A DNA stretch of 36,607 bases. Origin: Pirellulaceae bacterium (lineage in GTDB: Bacteria > Planctomycetota > Planctomycetia > Pirellulales > Pirellulaceae). The notes beneath the pieces are model-generated. The model was not told the origin of the DNA, ran no database searches, and saw only the letters and a program-made list of their open reading frames with translations. The position numbers and the translations under genes are program-made. The DNA lies in assembly GCA_028066335.1 (NCBI GenBank), contig JALCBQ010000013.1:1-36607 (forward strand), written 5' to 3'. The number at the start of each line of letters is the position of its first letter. Position 1 is the stretch's first letter. Positions 1 through 6,442 of the stretch are shown here, piece by piece.

Positions 1-1
1 G

Positions 2-562
2 AATTGGGACTTCGGTTGGTTAGCCGGTTTCCGATATTTTAAATTTCAGGAAGGGTTCGAGTTCGCCAGTGATGAAGCGGACACCACCTTTACAGGGCAT
101 GCCGATGAACTTTTCTGGAATGTTGATGTCGACAACCACCTCATCGGTTTTCAAATCGGTTCCAATGCTCGCTACCATTGGAGCGACTGTTTTGGCCTCT
201 ACGCAAAAACCAAGATGGGAGTTTACGGAAACCATATATCGCACTACTCCCGAATTCGTGGTTCCAATGGCTTTGCATTCGTCAATAACGCTGGGACCCC
301 AAACCACTTGCGACAATATAATATTCGTTCGACGAAAAACGATGTTGCCCTTATGGGAGAACTTGATCTCGGAATGAAATATTCGTTCTGGCGTCGGTTT
401 GAAGCACGGGCTGGATACCGAGCTGTCGCCGTTAGTGGTGTTGCACTGGCGACTGGCCAATTCCCTCAAAACTTCGAAGATATCGATGGCGTTGCCGAGG
501 TACAATCGAACGGCTCTTTGATTTTACATGGAGCTTACCTGGGCCTTGATTACACCTTTTAG
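2..562 (+). CDS. BBP7-like outer-membrane beta-barrel protein, 3' part
   Basis: The reading frame is open at the left edge, so only the last 186 codons are present. The visible part has alternating hydrophobic and polar residues and many aromatics. It holds a GFRYFKF-like segment, then an NHLIGFQIG segment and a KTKMGVYGN segment, in the order expected of the planctomycete BBP7 (DUF1551) barrel family. The protein ends in GLDYTF, and a terminal phenylalanine is the usual insertion signal of outer-membrane barrels. I infer an outer-membrane protein whose signal peptide and first strands lie outside the window. The specific role of the family is not known. A hairpin terminator follows about 120 bases after the stop, so this is the end of its transcript. 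The family call rests on remembered motifs; a porin-like barrel of another family is the main alternative. Confidence 0.7.
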   Translation, partial: NWDFGWLAGFRYFKFQEGFEFASDEADTTFTGHADELFWNVDVDNHLIGFQIGSNARYHWSDCFGLYAKTKMGVYGNHISHYSRIRGSNGFAFVNNAGTPNHLRQYNIRSTKNDVALMGELDLGMKYSFWRRFEARAGYRAVAVSGVALATGQFPQNFEDIDGVAEVQSNGSLILHGAYLGLDYTF

Positions 563-685
563 TTTTGCTTTAGGCTAATCTAAAAGTCGGCTATGTTAAG
601 AGCAGTCCTCTTACAAATTTAGCCTTGTTGTCGAGCCAGAAAGAGATAAAAGGAACCTCCAGGGTCTCTTTCTGATTCCTGGCAC

Positions 686-723
686 AAAAAGCCCGGCCAA
701 TTATAGGTGTCGGGCTTTTTTTT
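686..723 (+). terminator. Rho-independent terminator, probably bidirectional
   Basis: The arms AAAAAGCCCG (686-695) and CGGGCTTTTT (711-720) pair perfectly around a 15-base loop, followed by more T residues. It lies between the convergent barrel gene and methyltransferase gene. The A-run on the left arm gives a T-run on the minus strand, so it could stop both transcripts. Confidence 0.85.
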
Positions 724-774
724 ACGCGCCTTAGATATTTACCGTTTGTGTGGCCCAAAATTTAGAACAGAAGG

Positions 775-1524
775 TCAGAATGGCTTTTTCGCAGCAAGTG
801 TCCAGTGACGGTCTGAGGTTAGAGTAACAGTATCAGGTGAAAAGCCAAAGTCATTGGCCATTGCTTGCACTTCTTTAAGGGTCAGTGCCGCATGAAGGCT
901 TTCTGCAAACATCTGGCGTCCCCGTTGGTCTTCTTCGCCTGCATGAGTTTGCACGAGGTTGTCGAGTTGTTCATGACTCGCCGGCCTGGCAAGGTCCCGT
1001 ATGAAGAGAAAACCTCCTGGTTTAAGAACGCGGACCATTTCGGCAAATGCTTCTTTAGGTGTTGGAACATGATGAATAATGCTGTTGGACATAACCACTT
1101 CAAAAAGGTCGTCTTCAAAAGTTGTCGCCTTTGCATCTTGTTGCCCAAGGGTGATTCTATCGTGGTAGTTGACCGCGCCTATATTGATCTGGGCTAGATC
1201 GAGCATACTCGTAGCCATATCGACGGCCATAATACGACAACTGACTTCACGACGACAAAGTTCAATAGGGATAAGGGCTGTTCCCGTTCCAATGTCGAGA
1301 AGATTGCCTAAAAATGGGAGAAGAGGCTCTTCTTCCTTGTCTTCAAAAATATCAGCGTTTCGGAAGAGCTCAAGTTGTTGAGCAGGTGTATAGAACTCCT
1401 GAAAAGTCATTAACAGGTCGTCAACAAATAACGCATTGATCTCCTGGTGGTCCATCGCGTTATAAACGGTCGCCTCTTCCGGCGTATCCATAACTTCTTC
1501 TTCTAAGATGCGTTCTAATGCCAT
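775..1524 (-). CDS. class I SAM-dependent methyltransferase
   Basis: A 249-residue protein with the class I Rossmann methyltransferase fold. Motif I is LLDIGTGTALIP (about residues 75-86), which binds S-adenosylmethionine. The acidic residue that holds the ribose is in MAVDMATSM (D102), the post-II segment is MSNSIIHHV (145-153), and motif III is VLKPGGFLFIRD (166-177). The first 70 residues are an acidic helical extension that may define the substrate site. The IIHHV segment resembles the UbiE/Methyltransf_11 group, but nothing indicates the substrate (small molecule, quinone or protein). The ATG at 1524 has no Shine-Dalgarno sequence; Met12 is an alternative start. It converges with the barrel gene, and the 690-base region upstream separates it from the divergent sigma factor gene. 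The fold is clear and the substrate unknown. Confidence 0.85.
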   Translation of the reverse strand: MALERILEEEVMDTPEEATVYNAMDHQEINALFVDDLLMTFQEFYTPAQQLELFRNADIFEDKEEEPLLPFLGNLLDIGTGTALIPIELCRREVSCRIMAVDMATSMLDLAQINIGAVNYHDRITLGQQDAKATTFEDDLFEVVMSNSIIHHVPTPKEAFAEMVRVLKPGGFLFIRDLARPASHEQLDNLVQTHAGEEDQRGRQMFAESLHAALTLKEVQAMANDFGFSPDTVTLTSDRHWTLAAKKPF

Positions 1525-1729
1525 CTGATTTGGTTAACTTTCTAAAAAAAGGAGAAATACAAAAGGAAACAAACGGTCAGATACTTTGAAGGGGGCCATA
1601 ACGGTCTTCTAATAATTTTAAATAGTGGTCCACAAAAGGATAAAGGGTTTATTTTTGCAAGTGGCACACTAGCCGTAAATTTTTAGAAATCTTTTCTCCT
1701 CTTGTTCGAATAACTTGGTTAGGAAAGCT

Positions 1730-1755
1730 TGTAATACTTACTTGTAAATATTACA
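1730..1755. promoter_or_regulatory. 26-base imperfect palindrome, candidate activator site
   Basis: The outer arms TGTAATA (1730-1736) and TATTACA (1749-1755) are perfect complements, and the inner TTAC/GTAA also pairs, giving 11 of 13 matching positions per arm. The centre is about 124 bases upstream of the -24 GG of the sigma-54-like promoter. That is a usual distance for an enhancer site bound by a sigma-54 activator. An operator for the methyltransferase gene or a chance AT-rich palindrome are alternatives. Confidence 0.4.
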
Positions 1756-1786
1756 CAGGAGAGCAAATTTCAAGAGCTTTTTAAAG

Positions 1787-1815
1787 TGTTAAGGTAGTAT
1801 ATTGAGTCCTTAACA
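1787..1815. promoter_or_regulatory. inverted repeat TGTTAAGG/CCTTAACA
   Basis: Eight-base arms TGTTAAGG (1787-1794) and CCTTAACA (1808-1815) pair perfectly around 13 bases. The centre is about 65 bases upstream of the -24 element at 1866. It could be a second protein-binding site, or a hairpin in RNA. There is no T-run, so it is not a terminator. Confidence 0.35.
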
Positions 1816-1863
1816 TATTTGTGGGTAAGGGTTTACGGCCATGGGTCTATTCAGGGAGGCTGT

Positions 1864-1879
1864 TTGGCATACAGTTTGC
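1864..1879 (+). promoter_or_regulatory. sigma-54-like promoter (-24/-12)
   Basis: The sequence TTGGCATACAGTTTGC has the essential GG-N10-GC spacing of sigma-54 promoters. It matches TTGGCA at -24 and TTTGC at -12. A start near 1891 is expected. It is identical at 13 of 16 positions to the element at 9228-9243. The target would be the RNA at about 1891-2093, or the sigma factor gene at 2212 if transcription reads through. Confidence 0.5.
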
Positions 1880-2035
1880 GATAAGCAAAGCAGCTATGTA
1901 AGAAGTGAGAGTAGGCGGTTGATATTCCGGAAAGTTCCATCTGATAGCGAGTCAGTGGCTCCTGCGAAAGCTCGGTGGAGAGGATACTTTTTCAGCCGAC
2001 CGCCATTTTACTTCCTTTCATACCAAAGAATTTGT

Positions 2036-2064
2036 TTGCAAAACTTGCCCGCAGTTTGCTATGA
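2036..2064 (+). promoter_or_regulatory. sigma-70-like promoter for the sigma factor gene
   Basis: TTGCAA (2036-2041) and TATGAT (2059-2064) are 17 bases apart, close to the housekeeping consensus. A start near 2071 would give a leader of about 140 bases before the ATG at 2212. It overlaps the terminator hairpin at 2046-2093, so one of the two readings may be chance. Confidence 0.3.
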
Positions 2065-2093
2065 TATCGATTATGGCACCGTGCGGGCTTTTT
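2046..2093 (+). terminator. Rho-independent terminator with a two-part stem
   Basis: GCCCGCA (2046-2052) pairs with TGCGGGC (2081-2087), followed by six T residues. Inside, GCTAT (2057-2061) pairs with ATGGC (2072-2076) using one G-U pair, separated from the outer stem by a symmetric 4x4 internal loop. No protein gene ends just upstream, which points to termination of an RNA or a leader. Confidence 0.55.
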
Positions 2094-2211
2094 TGTTGGT
2101 TCATAGATCGGGCTGACTTGATGTTCTTATCACAGGCGGATGTGTGGTAATTCAACTAGCTCTCTTTGGGATGTTTGAGCTTGGCCGTTTTTATTTCTGG
2201 GGATCTCCCTC

Positions 2212-2877
2212 ATGACGAAAGTATTATCTTGTTGCGAAAAAGTCGCTTCTATTAGTGACGAGCAACTCTTGGTTCATTATCGCGAAACAGGAAACCGGGA
2301 CTCGTTTACCTGTCTTGTCCGCCGGTATGAGGGGGAGTTATTCAACTACCTTCGACGTTATCTCGGAAATGCTGAAGAGGCCGAAGATGTCTTTCAGACA
2401 ACTTTTACCCAGATCCATCTCAAGTTACCTCATTTCGATCAAAGGCGAAAATTTCGGCCGTGGCTCTACACGATCGCTACAAACCAGGCGATTGATCTTA
2501 AGCGGCGAAACAAGCGACATCGGGCAATTAGCCTGCAACAAGAGATCGGCAGTTCAGGTTATGAGGCAGGCCAATTGGCTGCCCTGATCCCTGACCGTTT
2601 GCCTAATCCAGTCGAGTTTCTAACGGAGCAAGAGAACCGAAACTGGGTGAGTGGGCAATTAGCAAAGCTCCCTGATCCTATGCAACAGGTTGTCCAGCTA
2701 GTCTACTATCAAGGGCTTAAATATCGAGAGGCGGCTGATGTTCTTGGGATACCGGTTGGCACGATAAAAAGCCGTCTTCACAGTGCTGTTTTAAAATTGG
2801 CAAGCGCCTGGAAAGAACGACAAATTTCAACCTTTTCTGAAAAAAATATCTCTAAAAAGCGACCCAAAAAAGGCTAG
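2212..2877 (+). CDS. ECF-type RNA polymerase sigma factor
   Basis: A 221-residue sigma-70 family protein of the extracytoplasmic-function type. Region 2 (about 31-99) includes NAEEAEDVFQTTF and the DNA-melting segment FRPWLYTIATNQAIDLKRR. Region 4 (about 145-197) has the helix-turn-helix YREAADVLGIPVGTIKSRL, which reads the -35 element. A basic 25-residue tail (ending KKRPKKG) follows region 4. The ATG at 2212 has a GGGGA sequence about 8 bases upstream. The next gene on the same strand, 341 bases away, encodes a membrane protein with an anti-sigma-like amino terminus and is the likely partner. I infer that it directs RNA polymerase to a small envelope-linked regulon that the window does not identify. 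Confidence 0.92.
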   Translation: MTKVLSCCEKVASISDEQLLVHYRETGNRDSFTCLVRRYEGELFNYLRRYLGNAEEAEDVFQTTFTQIHLKLPHFDQRRKFRPWLYTIATNQAIDLKRRNKRHRAISLQQEIGSSGYEAGQLAALIPDRLPNPVEFLTEQENRNWVSGQLAKLPDPMQQVVQLVYYQGLKYREAADVLGIPVGTIKSRLHSAVLKLASAWKERQISTFSEKNISKKRPKKG

Positions 2878-3218
2878 CACGTTTTATTATAAGTGAATTA
2901 TTGGGTAACTCCGATGAAAGTTTCTGGTAATATTCTAAGTGTGGAACGACTATAGGCAGATCATAGGACTTGGCCTTTGACCACCATTTGGGCGGCAAGG
3001 TGCTAAAACCCTCCTTTTTTTAAATAGAAGTGAACCAAATTCTCCTTATCCTCCGTATAGAAAGAAGATGAGAGGCTTTGGCCCCCACAGCAAAGATGAC
3101 CGATTCCCTAGATTTTAACCAATCGCCGAGTTAATGACCGCTCTTCTCTAGAGAGAAATATTGCTCTCTGTTTCTGTGTTCCAGTCTTATCCTTTTCTTT
3201 CTCACAAGTTTGACTTCT
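2878..3218. other. 341-base gap between sigma factor and its probable partner
   Basis: No coding frame of protein-like composition was found. There are short palindromes, for example CTCTAGAGAG near 3147, and a weak CACC/GGTG pairing before a T-run near 3018, but no convincing terminator. A promoter recognised by the upstream sigma factor could lie here, but none can be named from sequence. Confidence 0.4.
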
Positions 3219-4346
3219 ATGTATTCTCAGAGCGACTTATTAGGCTACCTTCTCAATGCGATCGACCCGCACGAAAGAGAGAAAATTGCCGAAGCGCTCG
3301 CTCATGATGAGACTTTGCAGGAAGAATTGGCGAAACTCAAGTCTTTTCTAGCCCCACTCGAAGACTCCCAGTCCCACTTTGAGCCACGAGGTGGATTGGC
3401 TGAGTCGACGTGTCAAGCAATCTTTGAGGAGCTAGATAAAGCACCCAAGGTTCGTTTAGGGGCATCAAGCGACGAGGCCATACAATCTCTTACGGAACAA
3501 CGAGAGGCACCTTCTTCCTTGTGGGCATCGGCCTCCTCTTGGCGTTTTCTTGATTCGGCGACAACTCTCGGTGCCTGCCTTTTGTTTTGCCTCCTCTTTT
3601 TTCCAGCGATTTTACATAGCCGCCAAATGACCAAGCGACTAATTTGCCAAGACAATTTACGGCAAATCGGGGTCGCCTTTAACCAGTATAGCAGTTATCA
3701 TGGCGGCTATTATCCCCCTGTTATGGACAGTGGTCATTCGCTCGGTTTTGCTGGCTCTTATGCGACGGTATTACGGTCGAACGGGTTTTTAGAACATTGC
3801 AAAGTTGTCCTTTGCCCCTCGGGAAAACTTGGAGGTGAGCGGGACCGTCCCTCGACCTCTGCTTCTGAATATGGGTGTGATGAAGCTTCTTTTCGAGTTG
3901 CTCTTTGTGATGAACTGGATAAAGCATCACGGGAACTCCGAGCCTTTTTACAGCGGTTAGCCGGCGGTGACTATGCTTACAACATTGGTTGTGAAGAAGA
4001 TAGCAGGCGTGGTTTTCGGGCCGATAGCTTGGAAAATTGCTCAAACTACAGTCAGAACACATTTCCGATCTTAGCAGATACTCCCCTCTTTTTTTCAGAC
4101 GATGTTGCCCACACACCACATGGGAAAGAGGGGCAAAATGTTTTATATCTTGATGGGTCGGTGTTCTTTCTCAGCGGTTGCAAAGCGTGCAGAACACAGG
4201 ACGACGATATTTACCGAAATGATCAAGGCAGAACAGCCCGTAGCCGCCTGCGGAATGATATCGTTTTGGCCGGTAGTCAGATGCAGCCATGTGGAACTTC
4301 TCTTCAAGTTGACAGTCCCTATCCTCAAGGGGCGAACCGACGTTGA
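3219..4346 (+). CDS. membrane protein: anti-sigma-like amino terminus with pseudopilin-like ectodomain
   Basis: A 375-residue protein with one membrane segment. Residues 4-48 (SDLLGYLLNAIDPHER onward) look like the short helical head of ECF anti-sigma factors, in which a few helices read as 'layer size, domain, E-x-x-I'. A hydrophobic helix spans about 112-133. Just after it, CQDNLRQIGVAFNQYSSYHG followed by YYPP matches the post-helix pattern of DUF1559-type pseudopilins. Near the end, HGKEGQNVLYLDGSV resembles their H-x9-DG box, here with ten intervening residues. No prepilin cleavage motif precedes the helix. Ten or more cysteines lie outside the membrane. The ATG at 3219 is preferred to an in-frame TTG at 3210; neither has a Shine-Dalgarno sequence. 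It follows the ECF sigma factor, so I infer that it holds that factor at the membrane and senses through the ectodomain. The anti-sigma half is the weaker assignment. Confidence 0.65.
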   Translation: MYSQSDLLGYLLNAIDPHEREKIAEALAHDETLQEELAKLKSFLAPLEDSQSHFEPRGGLAESTCQAIFEELDKAPKVRLGASSDEAIQSLTEQREAPSSLWASASSWRFLDSATTLGACLLFCLLFFPAILHSRQMTKRLICQDNLRQIGVAFNQYSSYHGGYYPPVMDSGHSLGFAGSYATVLRSNGFLEHCKVVLCPSGKLGGERDRPSTSASEYGCDEASFRVALCDELDKASRELRAFLQRLAGGDYAYNIGCEEDSRRGFRADSLENCSNYSQNTFPILADTPLFFSDDVAHTPHGKEGQNVLYLDGSVFFLSGCKACRTQDDDIYRNDQGRTARSRLRNDIVLAGSQMQPCGTSLQVDSPYPQGANRR

Positions 4347-4560
4347 CAGATGCTACAGATACTGCTGCTGTTAGGGTCTTGTTTTCTCGATGGTTCCAAG
4401 AAGGATAACCTCTTGTCTATCGTATGCTTTTAGAAACTCCAGGTGATTGGGTAAAGGCCGAAAGGATTTTAAGGCAAAAACAAAAGAGCTTGTTTCTGGC
4501 CGCTACCAATCGTAGAATGAGTCGACTGTATTTCTTTTTCTACAATTGTGAGACATATCT

Positions 4561-6414
4561 ATGCAATCGAGTGTGACCACCACGGCTAGAGATTTTCTAA
4601 CAAACCTGAATAACGAGTATCAAGTCCGACATACTGCGAAAGAAGATTCTTTCTGGACAGCCTACATGGGGCTCTCTGATAATCCAGAAGGTGCGCAGGC
4701 AGAGCTCAGTGAAAAAGAAATATATTTGCAAAGATTTCTGCAAAACCCAGAAACCCTTCGACAAGTCGAACGTTATCTGGGCGAGGAGGGGCGGTCTTTG
4801 GCAGAAGAAGAAAAGGTCGCCCTCACCGGTTGGCAGGAGACATTCAGGGCACATACCATCGATTCAAAAGAGGCTCAGGAACTCAACGAATCAATCGTTG
4901 CAGCCGAGGGCAAGCTGGCCCGGGCCCGCGCAACGATGTCACTTGGCTATGTCGATCTCGAGGGGCAATTTGTCGAAGCGAGTTCGGTTAAACTCGGTAC
5001 AATGCTCCGGACGGAAAAAGAAGAGGCCCTAAGAAAAAGTGCGTGGGAAGGTCTTCGCCGTATCGAAGACCATGTCCTTGAAAATGGTTTCCTCGAAATT
5101 GTCAAAATGCGAAACCGTCTTGGCCGAATGTTAGGTGGAGAAGATTACTACGATTGGCAGGTAAAGCGGACAGAGGGACTCTCAAAGAGAGAGGTTTTTT
5201 CGCTTCTTGATGAACTTAAAGAGCAGACCTATGAGCGAGCAACATCCTCGCTGAGAACACTCAAGAGCACCTCTCCTTGGAATATGTCGTTTCAGATATC
5301 TGGTGATATAACGGCACAACAAGATCCCTATTTTGCTTTTGAAAAGTCGTTAGCAGTATGGGGAAAAAGCTTTGCTGCACTCGGAATTGATTATCGTGGA
5401 GCAACGTTGGTGCTTGATCTTTTAGATCGAAAAGGAAAGTATGAAAACGGCTTTATGCACGGTCCCGTCCCTGCATGGAACAACAAAGGGCAATTCCAGC
5501 CGGCAAGGATTCATTTTACTGCGAATGCCATTCCGACGATGGTCGGTTCGGGCGAACGTGCCCTTGAGACCTTTTTTCATGAGGGGGGGCACGCGGCGCA
5601 TTTCTCGAATATTGATATGCCTGCCCCTTGTTTCTCCCAAGAGTTTGCTCCTTCATCGGTCGCTTTTGCTGAGGTACAGAGTATGTTCCTTGACAGCCTT
5701 ATCGGCGATGCCGATTGGTTAACTCGCTACGCGGTTAATCGTCAGGGTGAGCCAATGCCTCAAGAGCTTATTGAAAAGGGAATCAACGACAAGCAACCAT
5801 TTGCCGCGTGGAGCCTAAGGTGTATGTTGGTCGTTCCCTATGCCGAACGGGCAATTTATGAAATTCCGGAAGAAGAGTTAACGGCAGAAAATATTCTCCA
5901 AACGATTCGGCGTGTTGAAAGCGAAGTCCTTGGTTTGCCAGAGGGATCTCCACGGCCAGTCCTCTCGATTCCTCATCTTTTGGCTGGTGAGTCAAGTGCT
6001 TATTACCACGGTTACGTATTGGCCGAAATGGGGGTCGCTCAGACACGGGCTTTTTTCAAAAAACGGGATGGCCACCTTGTTGACAATCCCAAAATTGGCC
6101 CTGACCTGAAAAAGCACTACTGGCAGCCAGGAAATAGTATCCGGTTTTTGCCATTTATAGAACGGCTCACAGGGGAGCCACTTTCTGCGAAGTATCTCGC
6201 AGACAAAGTGAATCGATCGCCACAGGAGGCAGTGGCCGAGGCGGTCGCCGCAATTGAAAACCTGAAAAATATTCCCGAGTTTCAAGATAAAGTGAAACTC
6301 GGTGCAGATATTCATGTCGTCCACGGAAACGAAACGATCACAACGATCGGCGCTACCGACGATTTTTGCAAAGGTGCCGACACATTTGAGAAGTGGATCG
6401 TCTCATTGGGCTAA
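4561..6414 (+). CDS. M3 family zinc metallopeptidase (oligoendopeptidase-like)
   Basis: A 617-residue soluble peptidase without a signal peptide. The zinc site is FFHEGGHAAHF: H340 and H344 bind zinc and E341 is the catalytic base. The third ligand is probably E371 in SVAFAEVQSMF, 27 residues further on, as in thimet oligopeptidase and oligoendopeptidase F. The carboxy-terminal SSAYYHGYVLAEM segment matches the family's tyrosine- and histidine-rich substrate-binding loop. The length fits the oligoendopeptidase branch. The expected role is cytoplasmic breakdown of short peptides. The start has no Shine-Dalgarno sequence. It converges with the secreted-protein gene at 6443, leaving 28 bases and no visible terminator. 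The orphan oligopeptide ABC ATPase 4 kb away could supply substrates, but this is inference. Confidence 0.92.
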   Translation: MQSSVTTTARDFLTNLNNEYQVRHTAKEDSFWTAYMGLSDNPEGAQAELSEKEIYLQRFLQNPETLRQVERYLGEEGRSLAEEEKVALTGWQETFRAHTIDSKEAQELNESIVAAEGKLARARATMSLGYVDLEGQFVEASSVKLGTMLRTEKEEALRKSAWEGLRRIEDHVLENGFLEIVKMRNRLGRMLGGEDYYDWQVKRTEGLSKREVFSLLDELKEQTYERATSSLRTLKSTSPWNMSFQISGDITAQQDPYFAFEKSLAVWGKSFAALGIDYRGATLVLDLLDRKGKYENGFMHGPVPAWNNKGQFQPARIHFTANAIPTMVGSGERALETFFHEGGHAAHFSNIDMPAPCFSQEFAPSSVAFAEVQSMFLDSLIGDADWLTRYAVNRQGEPMPQELIEKGINDKQPFAAWSLRCMLVVPYAERAIYEIPEEELTAENILQTIRRVESEVLGLPEGSPRPVLSIPHLLAGESSAYYHGYVLAEMGVAQTRAFFKKRDGHLVDNPKIGPDLKKHYWQPGNSIRFLPFIERLTGEPLSAKYLADKVNRSPQEAVAEAVAAIENLKNIPEFQDKVKLGADIHVVHGNETITTIGATDDFCKGADTFEKWIVSLG

Positions 6415-6442
6415 AAGGGAAGACAACGAACAAATCCTGGCC

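Larger units (their letters stand above)
1891..2093 (+). ncRNA. candidate structured small RNA, about 200 nt
   Basis: The span is bounded by a sigma-54-like promoter upstream and a terminator hairpin at its end. Inside, GAAGT (1902-1906) pairs with ACTTC (2010-2014), and GGCGGT (1914-1919) pairs with ACCGCC (1999-2004), forming a long-range closing stem. Within that stem, CTCC (1959-1962) can pair with GGAG (1977-1980), and GC-GAAA-GC (1964-1971) looks like a GNRA-tetraloop hairpin. It does not resemble 6S RNA, tmRNA, RNase P RNA or SRP RNA as I know them. The 5' end is inferred from the promoter only. It could instead be an attenuated leader of the sigma factor gene. Confidence 0.35.
1525..2211. 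other. 687-base intergenic region with regulatory and RNA signals
   Basis: This gap separates the methyltransferase from the divergent sigma factor gene. It holds an imperfect 26-base palindrome (1730-1755), a second inverted repeat (1787-1815), a sigma-54-like promoter (1864-1879), a probable structured RNA (about 1891-2093) and a sigma-70-like promoter (2036-2064). A 91-codon open frame from 1841 crosses the promoter and the terminator hairpin and shows no protein-like pattern, so I do not call it a gene. Each element is listed separately. Confidence 0.6.

Noticed and set aside
1841..2116. Open frame of 91 codons with an ATG start in the sigma factor upstream region
   Set aside because: It crosses the sigma-54-like promoter and the terminator hairpin, has no ribosome site and shows no protein-like pattern.
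2997..3024. Possible terminator after the sigma factor gene (weak CACC/GGTG pairing before a T-run)
   Set aside because: The stem is only four bases and is separated from the T-run, so it is not convincing.
3210..3218. TTG start three codons before the ATG of the anti-sigma/pseudopilin gene
   Set aside because: An ATG lies nine bases downstream with no loss of domain sequence.
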